A stretch of DNA of 20,676 nucleotides from Gammaproteobacteria bacterium UBA6968 (GTDB lineage Bacteria > Pseudomonadota > Gammaproteobacteria > Pseudomonadales > Azotimanducaceae). Shown here one piece after another: positions 14,498-20,676 of the stretch (its first letter is position 1; each line of letters opens with the position of its first letter). The DNA lies in NCBI GenBank assembly GCA_002450255.1, contig DJYW01000094.1, positions 29,568-50,243 on the forward strand, read 5' to 3'. The notes beneath the pieces were generated by a model. It worked only from the letters and a program-made list of their open reading frames with translations, was not told the DNA's origin and did not search any database. Position numbers and translations under genes: made by a program.

Positions 14498-14526
14498 ACT
14501 ATTCACGCCATCGCCCAGCTTGTCAA
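14498..14526 (-). promoter_or_regulatory. Candidate promoter of the leuA leader
   Basis: On the minus strand a perfect -35 TTGACA (14526-14521) is followed after 17 bp by AATAGT (14503-14498), a four-of-six match to the -10 consensus. Transcription would begin near 14491, about 66 nt before the leader peptide. It lies 109 bp beyond the end of purT, so leuA is likely transcribed on its own. Confidence 0.45.
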
Positions 14527-14634
14527 GCGGGCGAGCATAGCATCAAGCATGGGGTCTGTTTCCGTACGAGTGCGGGGAGGATGAGAGACGCTGGTGTGCC
14601 TGCCAGACACATAAGTGGTTATGCGACTGGTTGC

Positions 14635-15831
14635 CTATAGTCGCCAGGCCACCTTGTCTGCCGCAGCAGACGCTTTGCCCCGCGCCTCGGCAATCGTCTC
14701 AGCCAGCGCTAGGGCTACCCCCATACGACGCTGGCCATCTACTGCCGGCTTACCAAACAAACGAATATCAGTATCCACTGCTGCTAACGCTTCTTCTAAT
14801 CCAGTAAAAGTGACTTGCTGCGACTTACCGGTCACCATAATGACCGCCGATGCAGCCGGCCCAAGCTGTCGAATGTGCGGAATAGGTAAACCCAGAATTG
14901 CCCGCACATGCAACGCAAATTCACTGAGATTTTGGCTGATCAACGTGACCATGCCGGTATCGTGAGGGCGCGGGCTAAGCTCGGAAAAGTAGACTACATC
15001 ACCCTGCACGAAGAACTCGACGCCAAATAGGCCAAATCCGCCGAGTGCCGCCGTGACCTTAGCGGCAACTTCTTCGCAGGTCTGCAAGGCCGCTTCACGC
15101 ATCGGTTGCGGCTGCCAGGATTCTTGATAGTCCCCATCTTGCTGGCGGTGACCAATCGGCGCGCAAAAAGACGTACCGTCTCGATGGCGAACCGTTAGCA
15201 GTGTGATTTCATAATCAAAGTCGACAAACCCTTCGATTATCACCGTGCCCGCGCCGCCGCGAGCACCGCTTTGGGCATACGCCCAGGCGGCATCGACATC
15301 GGCTTCGCTGCGCACCAATGACTGGCCCTTGCCAGAGCTAGACATCACCGGTTTCACCACGCAGGGCAAGCCGATTTCCGCAACCGCCTGACGATACACT
15401 GTCAAGTCATCCGCAAAACGGAACGGTGACGTTTGAATACCAAGATCATGCGCCGCCAAATTCCGAATACCCTGACGATCCATCGTGAGCCGGGTTGCGT
15501 TGGCGGTGGGAATGACGGTCCAGCCCTCGGTCTCCAGTTGGATCAGTTCTTGGGTGGCAATGGCTTCGATCTCCGGCACAATCAAATGCGGTTGTTCGCT
15601 CTCGACCACGCTGCGCAACGCCTTTGCATCGAGCATATCGATAACATGCGAGCGATGTGCAACTTGCATCGCGGGTGCCTCCGCATAGCGATCCACCGCG
15701 ATCACTTCCACGCCGAGTCTTTGCAACTCGATTACTACCTCTTTGCCTAATTCACCACTCCCTAAAAGCATCACGCGGCGCGCAGTGGGGCTATTCGGCG
15801 TACCAATTTGAACTGAGTCAGTCGTCTGCAT
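14635..15831 (-). CDS. purT: Formate-dependent phosphoribosylglycinamide formyltransferase
   Basis: PurT converts GAR, formate and ATP to formyl-GAR, the folate-independent version of the third step of purine synthesis. The 398-residue protein (392 in E. coli) has the ATP-grasp fold. An N-terminal [23 protein letters not shown] precedes [46 protein letters not shown] (the ATP loop), [27 protein letters not shown], and RLFGKP near the C-terminus. It begins 2 nt after the stop of the gamma-carbonic anhydrase gene, so the two are surely co-transcribed and probably translationally coupled. The stop is TAG. Confidence 0.97.
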   Translation of the reverse strand: MQTTDSVQIGTPNSPTARRVMLLGSGELGKEVVIELQRLGVEVIAVDRYAEAPAMQVAHRSHVIDMLDAKALRSVVESEQPHLIVPEIEAIATQELIQLETEGWTVIPTANATRLTMDRQGIRNLAAHDLGIQTSPFRFADDLTVYRQAVAEIGLPCVVKPVMSSSGKGQSLVRSEADVDAAWAYAQSGARGGAGTVIIEGFVDFDYEITLLTVRHRDGTSFCAPIGHRQQDGDYQESWQPQPMREAALQTCEEVAAKVTAALGGFGLFGVEFFVQGDVVYFSELSPRPHDTGMVTLISQNLSEFALHVRAILGLPIPHIRQLGPAASAVIMVTGKSQQVTFTGLEEALAAVDTDIRLFGKPAVDGQRRMGVALALAETIAEARGKASAAADKVAWRL

Positions 15832-15833
15832 GG

Positions 15834-16376
15834 CTAGCTATCGGTTTGCTCAACCGCGTTCTGCGGTTTAAGTCCAGCCCGAAATCGCGCCGCGTTTTCC
15901 ACATAGTGAGCGGCACCGATCCGAATCGTGCCGCCCTGCTCAGGCGTCAGTGTTTTCACCACCTTGCCAGGCGAGCCAAGAACCATGGAATTATCTGGCA
16001 CTATCATGCCCTCTGTGACCAATGCATTAGCACCAACGATGCAGTTCTTGCCAATCTTCGCGCCGTTTAAAACCACCGCATTGATACCAATCAGGGAACC
16101 TTCACCGATCTCGCAGCCATGCAACATGACCTTGTGCCCGATGGTAACGTGTGAGCCTATAGTTAGCGGAAAGCCAGGATCGGTATGCAAAACCGAACCG
16201 TCCTGCACGTTCGAGCCTTCACCAATCGTAATTTGGTCGTTGTCTCCCCGAACCACTGCATTGAACCAAACGCTTGCGCCCTTGCACAAATGCACGCGCC
16301 CTAACACCACCGCATTTTCCGCTACCCAATAATCCCCAGCAGCACTTACTTTCGCACCATCTAATTCGTACAACAT
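15834..16376 (-). CDS. Gamma-class carbonic anhydrase family protein
   Basis: The 180-residue protein is a left-handed beta-helix of hexapeptide repeats, with residues typical of the YrdA/CaiE branch of gamma-carbonic anhydrases. It carries VVRGDN (41-46), H64 in SVLHTD, and H81 and H86 in GHKVMLHGC. These three histidines correspond to the metal ligands of the archaeal Cam enzyme, contributed across a trimer interface. Whether this branch interconverts CO2 and bicarbonate is proven for only some members. GAGGGG precedes the ATG. It is the first gene of a two-gene unit with purT and diverges from the Nudix gene. Bicarbonate supply to purine synthesis (used by PurK) is a speculative link. Confidence 0.9.
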   Translation of the reverse strand: MLYELDGAKVSAAGDYWVAENAVVLGRVHLCKGASVWFNAVVRGDNDQITIGEGSNVQDGSVLHTDPGFPLTIGSHVTIGHKVMLHGCEIGEGSLIGINAVVLNGAKIGKNCIVGANALVTEGMIVPDNSMVLGSPGKVVKTLTPEQGGTIRIGAAHYVENAARFRAGLKPQNAVEQTDS

Positions 16377-16669
16377 GCTTACCCCTCACTATTAAATGCA
16401 TCACCGGTTGCCTCGCAGCAACGTTCGCAAGAGCCCTCAACCTTTTTAGCCGGCTCTAAGCCTTAGAAAAAAACACCGATTAGCGCGCTTCTGAGCCATG
16501 GTAATCGATGCAGCGCCGGGAGATACGCATCCCTAACGAAGAATGAGGATGCATATCGCTACACCGCTGCACCATTACCACCGCGACTCACCAAACCTAG
16601 GTAATAACAAGACACGCAGCTATGCCCCTCGCGTATCGGATCAAACCCAGCTTGGAGTATACTCGTTGC

Positions 16670-17209
16670 ATGAAATTCTGTAGCAACTGCGGCGAATCCG
16701 TCGTTATCAAAATTCCCGCCGGTGACACACGTGAGCGCGCCGTCTGCGACACCTGCGATATCGTGCATTACCAAAACCCTCGAATCGTCGCTGGCGTGTT
16801 ACCCACCTGGGGAGACCAAGTGTTACTCTGCCGCCGCGCGATTGAGCCACGGCGTGGCTACTGGACACTGCCAGCCGGCTTTTTAGAAAACGGCGAAACC
16901 GTTGCCGAAGGCGCAGCACGAGAAACTATGGAAGAAGCGAATGCTCGTCTGCAAGCACTGACGCTCTATTCTGTCTTCAGCCTGCCTCATCTATCTCAGG
17001 TTTATATGTTTTATCGAGCCGAGCTAGCTGATCTGGATTTCTCTAGCGGCGAAGAATCTTTGGAAGTCGCATTGTTCAATGAACCCGACATTCCATGGGA
17101 AGAGCTCGCTTTTCCAACCATCACACAGACCCTGCAGCAGTTTTTTACCGACCGAAAATCAGCGACGTTCACCGTATTTGACACCGATCTGCACTACAAG
17201 CGCCGCTGA
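16670..17209 (+). CDS. Zinc-ribbon Nudix hydrolase
   Basis: The 179-residue protein starts MKFCSNCGE, with a zinc ribbon (C4-C7 and C26-C29). The Nudix fold follows, with its box at 70-92: G70-x5-E76-x7-R84-E85-x2-E88-E89, so all metal-binding residues are present. The final Gly of the consensus is Asn. Such NudC-like, Nudix_N_2-type proteins cleave nucleoside diphosphate linkages; the substrate cannot be told from sequence. I chose the ATG at 16670 over an in-frame one at 16622 because conserved sequence begins there. A TATACT at 16658-16663 would place transcription at or beside this ATG, suggesting a short or absent leader. It diverges from the carbonic anhydrase gene and converges on purL. 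Confidence 0.9.
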   Translation: MKFCSNCGESVVIKIPAGDTRERAVCDTCDIVHYQNPRIVAGVLPTWGDQVLLCRRAIEPRRGYWTLPAGFLENGETVAEGAARETMEEANARLQALTLYSVFSLPHLSQVYMFYRAELADLDFSSGEESLEVALFNEPDIPWEELAFPTITQTLQQFFTDRKSATFTVFDTDLHYKRR

Positions 17210-17369
17210 CTTCTGCTGCTTTCCAGCCCGCTTACGGCCTTCAAAATGCACGAACAATGTATGTGGAAGCAGCACTTAAGCGCAGCAGAGTGTAAGTGCA
17301 GCAGAACGACGACGTCTCGAAACCGAGAAAAAATGTCAAGACCGTAGCAAAAACGCCTCGACAAAACCG

Positions 17370-20300
17370 TTAATCCATCGCTCGCCGCGCGTTTTGGAAC
17401 AATCGCAGCCACGGCCCAGCTTCGCCCCAAGCGGGATCGCGCCAAACATTTTGACAACTCCTGAACACACGCTCAGGATGCGGCATCATCGCTAACACTT
17501 TTCCTTCATGCGCCGTAACGCCTGCCAGCGCGTGCGGCGATCCATTTGGATTCAAAGGATAAACTTCCGCAAGCTCCCCAAATGCATCGACATATTGCAA
17601 CGCGACCTGCCCGGCTGCAGCCAAACCCTGCCAGGCGTCGCGCTGCTTAAATTCTGCTCGACCCTCACCATGCGCCACAGCGACAGGAATAACGCTACCT
17701 TGCATCCCTTGCAGCCAAGGTGAATCGTTAGCCGCAATCTTAATCATTACCGTGCGGCCCTCAAACTGTTCGCTGCGATTGCGAACAAAACGCGGCCAGT
17801 GAAATGCGTCTGCCATCAACGGGCCGAGCTGTGCAAGCATCTGACAGCCATTACAAATACCCAATACCAGCTTGTCGCCCTGCAAAAACGCCTGCATTTG
17901 ATCGCGCACAGCCTTATTGAACAAAATACTTTTTGCCCATCCACCGCCGGCACCAAGGACATCGCCATAGGAAAAACCGCCGCAAGCTGCAACGGCTTGA
18001 AATTCATTCAAACGCCGGCTGCCGTCTAGCAACTCAGACATGTGTACATCCACACAACGGAATCCGGCGCGATCAAACGCCGCGGCCATTTCCAGCTGAC
18101 CATTAACACCCTGCTCGCGCAGTATCGCAATCGCCGGTTTTGACATCGTGTTAACACGAAACGCTGCGCTAGGATCAAACGTGAGTGCGGCAGTCAAACC
18201 CGGATCTTGGGTTCGATCCAGTTCGAGCGCCGCGTACTCCTCATCGGCGCAAGCTTCATCGTCACGCAATCTTTGCAACCGGTGACTAGTCCGCGCCCAA
18301 CACTGCTGAAGCTCACCGCGACCACCCGCAAAACAAGCACCGCCTTGATGCGTAATCACGATTTGCTCATCAGCACGCAGCTGCGCTAATGATTGCCATT
18401 GCCCTGGGGCCGCCGCCTCCAAATCAGCGAGATCAGCATTGCGCACCTGTAGCACCAAACCGACTTCCTCGTTAAACAGAAAGTCTAACAATTCATCAGA
18501 GTCAGGCACGGTGATATCTAACCCGAGGCGCCCGGCAAAGGCCATTTCTAAGAGAGTAACCAGAACGCCACCATCCGATCGGTCGTGCATGGCCAGCACT
18601 TGTCCGGCTCGCTTTGCTTCGAGCACCCAATTGAGCAGCTCACGTAACGCCTGGGGGTCTTCGACATCTGGCGCCACATCGCCCATCTGGCCGTACACTT
18701 GGGCTAGACAACTACCGCCGAGGCGTTGCCCGCCTAAATGCAACAATATTAGCGTGGTATCCATATCCGGTTGCAGCACCGGAGTCACTGTTGCGTTCGC
18801 GTCGTTCACCGGCGCAAAAGCAGAAACAATCAGCGTCAGGGGTGAAACAACAGAGCGATCAACCCCGTCTTCCTGCCAACGCGTGCGCATTGACAGCGAA
18901 TCCTTGCCGACTGGAATAGCAACACCCAGGGCCGGGCAAAAAGTCTCGCCCACCGCCGTAACCGCTTCGAACAGAGCCTGCTCTTCCGCATTTTCCCCGG
19001 CCGCGGCCATCCAATTCGCCGATAGCACGACACGCTCTAATGCCTCCAAATCAGCACAGATCAGGTTCGTTAGCGATTCGGCTACCGCCATGCGTGCCGA
19101 AGCCGACGGATTAATCAACGCCAGCGGACTGCGTTCACCCATCGCAAACGCTTCACCAGCGTAGCCACTGAAGCTCGCCAGAGTCACCGCAGCATCCGCC
19201 ACCGGCACCTGCCAAGGACCCAGCATCGGCTGACTGGCAATCATGCCGGTAATGCTGCGATCGCCAATGGTGATCAAAAACTGCTTGCTGCCGACAGCAG
19301 GAAACTGGAGCACTCGGTCCAATGCTTCTGCAAGCTCAACGCCGGCGAGTTGCAATCTCGGCAGTGTTACCGTCTCGGTGGTAAACGAGCGAGTCATCTT
19401 AGGCGGCTTTCCTAATAACACAGAGAGAGGCATATCCACCGGCTGTACGCCAAGATCGGCGTCGGTAACGCTTAGGTGATCAGATCGATCGGAACGGCCC
19501 ACTACCGCAAAAGGACAACGCTCGAGGCTACAAATGGCTCCAAATTGCGCTAATGCTTCCTCGCGAATACCCAAAACGTAGCGTTCTTGGGATTCATTGC
19601 ACCATATCTCTAGCGGACTCATACCTCGGTCCGCACTGATGACATCGCGCAGTTCTATTGCACCACCCGCCTCGGCATCGTGAATGAGCTCAGGTAACGC
19701 ATTAGATAAGCCACCCGCGCCCACGTCATGAATCAGCAGGATTGGATTGGCATCACCTAACGCACAACAACTATCAATAACTTCCTGACAACGCCGCTCC
19801 ATTTCCGCGTTGTCTCGCTGCACCGAGGCAAAATCCAAATCCGAGGATCCGCTTCCCGACGCTGTACTGGATGCGGCGCTACCGCCCAGGCCAATCAACA
19901 TAGCCGGTCCGCCGAGCACAACCAGCGCGGTACCCGGCGGAAATTTTTCCGCCTGCACATGTGCTTCGCGCACGCTGCCGACACCACCCGCAATCATGAC
20001 AGGCTTGTGATAACCGCGAACAATCGGCACTAACGCTGGGTCCATCTCGTCCGGATCATTTGACTGAACAGCCAGCGGATCCGGTAGTTCAAAAGTCCGG
20101 AAATAGCCATTGATGCCAGGCCGGCCAAATTCATTATTAAAGCTGGCCGCCCCAAGCGGGCCATCTAACATAATCTGTAAGGGAGATGCCATATAATCTG
20201 GCTTACCGGTCTGCAATTCCCAGGGTTGTTCCAGCCCGGGGATATTCAGGTGAGAGGTCGTAAATCCAGCGAGCCCGGCTTTCGGCTTAGAACCCTTGCC

Positions 20301-20676
20301 CACGGCACCCTCGTCCCGAATCTCGCCGCCAGATCCGGTCGCGGCGCCCGCATAGGGTGCAATCGCGGTCGGATGATTGTGCGTTTCGACCTTCATCAAA
20401 ATATGCGCTGGTTCGTTCGCATAGCCATAATCACGGCTGTCCGGATGCACCCATAACCGAGCAATGTCATGGCCAGTAATCACCGCAGCATTATCGCTAT
20501 AGGCGCTAAGAATCCCTGCGCCGTTAATCTGGTTATAGGTATTGCGAATTTTGTCAAACAGCGAGGTGCCATGTGGTACACCATCGATGACCCAATTCGC
20601 ATTGAAGATCTTATGCCGGCAATGTTCTGAGTTAGCCTGTGCAAACATCATCAGTTCCACATCGGTGGGGTCGCGA
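17370..20676 (-). CDS. purL: Phosphoribosylformylglycinamidine synthase, 5' end beyond window
   Basis: PurL makes FGAM from FGAR, glutamine and ATP (step 4 of purine synthesis). The visible 1101 residues lack about the first 190-200 of a long-type PurL (1295 in E. coli). The segment starts in DVELMMFAQANSEHCRHKIF and includes EPAHILMKVETHNHPTA, ATGSGGEIRDEGA, FNNEFGRPGINGYFRT, DFASVQRDNAEMERRCQ, DVGAGGLSNALPEL and LSANWMAAAG. The C-terminal glutaminase domain has FSYGDVLGAGGGWA, the nucleophile Cys in LGICNGCQML (codon at 17853-17855) and PHPERVF. The frame continues to the edge at 20675. It converges on the Nudix gene. The 160-bp gap holds a GCACTTA/TAAGTGC inverted repeat but no clear terminator. 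Confidence 0.97.
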   Translation of the reverse strand, partial: RDPTDVELMMFAQANSEHCRHKIFNANWVIDGVPHGTSLFDKIRNTYNQINGAGILSAYSDNAAVITGHDIARLWVHPDSRDYGYANEPAHILMKVETHNHPTAIAPYAGAATGSGGEIRDEGAVGKGSKPKAGLAGFTTSHLNIPGLEQPWELQTGKPDYMASPLQIMLDGPLGAASFNNEFGRPGINGYFRTFELPDPLAVQSNDPDEMDPALVPIVRGYHKPVMIAGGVGSVREAHVQAEKFPPGTALVVLGGPAMLIGLGGSAASSTASGSGSSDLDFASVQRDNAEMERRCQEVIDSCCALGDANPILLIHDVGAGGLSNALPELIHDAEAGGAIELRDVISADRGMSPLEIWCNESQERYVLGIREEALAQFGAICSLERCPFAVVGRSDRSDHLSVTDADLGVQPVDMPLSVLLGKPPKMTRSFTTETVTLPRLQLAGVELAEALDRVLQFPAVGSKQFLITIGDRSITGMIASQPMLGPWQVPVADAAVTLASFSGYAGEAFAMGERSPLALINPSASARMAVAESLTNLICADLEALERVVLSANWMAAAGENAEEQALFEAVTAVGETFCPALGVAIPVGKDSLSMRTRWQEDGVDRSVVSPLTLIVSAFAPVNDANATVTPVLQPDMDTTLILLHLGGQRLGGSCLAQVYGQMGDVAPDVEDPQALRELLNWVLEAKRAGQVLAMHDRSDGGVLVTLLEMAFAGRLGLDITVPDSDELLDFLFNEEVGLVLQVRNADLADLEAAAPGQWQSLAQLRADEQIVITHQGGACFAGGRGELQQCWARTSHRLQRLRDDEACADEEYAALELDRTQDPGLTAALTFDPSAAFRVNTMSKPAIAILREQGVNGQLEMAAAFDRAGFRCVDVHMSELLDGSRRLNEFQAVAACGGFSYGDVLGAGGGWAKSILFNKAVRDQMQAFLQGDKLVLGICNGCQMLAQLGPLMADAFHWPRFVRNRSEQFEGRTVMIKIAANDSPWLQGMQGSVIPVAVAHGEGRAEFKQRDAWQGLAAAGQVALQYVDAFGELAEVYPLNPNGSPHALAGVTAHEGKVLAMMPHPERVFRSCQNVWRDPAWGEAGPWLRLFQNARRAMD

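Noticed and set aside
14461..14520. GGGCGA/TCGCCC stem and a T6 run after purT (minus strand) as a purT terminator
   Set aside because: The T run lies about 27 nt from the stem with unpaired sequence between. The stem overlaps the candidate leuA promoter spacer, so termination is not supported.
14378..14584. 68-codon plus-strand frame over the leuA leader
   Set aside because: Antisense to the leader elements, no known domain, and low-complexity Arg-rich product.
16448..16466. AGCCGGCT and CTAAGCCTTAG dyads between the carbonic anhydrase and Nudix genes
   Set aside because: Short dyads with flanking A and T runs but no clear terminator or operator logic in a divergent region.

Overview
The window looks like a gammaproteobacterial chromosome. 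The evidence is the backbone purL / Nudix / gamma-carbonic anhydrase-purT / leuA / corC-ypjD / ffh / rpsP-rimM-trmD-rplS / xerD. As I recall, this is close to the order in Pseudomonas and its relatives. The encoded RpsP, RimM, TrmD, RplS, XerD, Ffh and PurL match their E. coli counterparts along most of their length. Genus cannot be fixed from the sequence.

Region by region. Positions 15-9709 are read almost entirely on the minus strand. In transcription order they hold an FMN-binding glutamate synthase family protein (9709-8207), ffh (8105-6702), a membrane-anchored retropepsin-like protease (about 6532-5528), rpsP (5081-4806), rimM (4757-4194), trmD (2673-1927), rplS (1893-1543) and xerD (917-15). 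A two-gene plus-strand operon (ypjD-like 10181-11032, CorC/HlyC-like 11029-12333) diverges from the glutamate synthase-like gene. It converges on leuA (14100-12409, minus). Upstream of leuA are purT and a gamma-carbonic anhydrase gene 2 nt apart (minus), a plus-strand Nudix hydrolase (16670-17209), and purL (minus), whose 5' end runs off the right edge.

The most unusual part is 2687-4170. The normally tight rimM-trmD junction is split by about 1.5 kb holding a lone Mu gpG-like virion morphogenesis gene, a plus-strand lipoprotein-like frame broken by an amber codon, a 13-bp tandem repeat and several inverted repeats. An 8-bp direct repeat lies at the two edges. Removing one copy and the DNA between them would restore a 44-nt rimM-trmD spacer.

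The second notable part is the leuA leader (about 14100-14530). It shows a TTGACA promoter candidate, a 14-codon peptide MSVLRRLLLPGSPA with three consecutive Leu codons, and a hairpin followed by a T-rich tract. This fits a leucine attenuator. Two hairpins also fill the rpsP-rimM gap, one of them at the rimM ribosome binding site.

The genes mostly serve core functions: translation (RpsP, RplS, RimM, TrmD), protein targeting (Ffh), chromosome dimer resolution (XerD), purine synthesis (PurL, PurT) and leucine synthesis (LeuA). I see no tRNA, rRNA, CRISPR array or complete insertion sequence.
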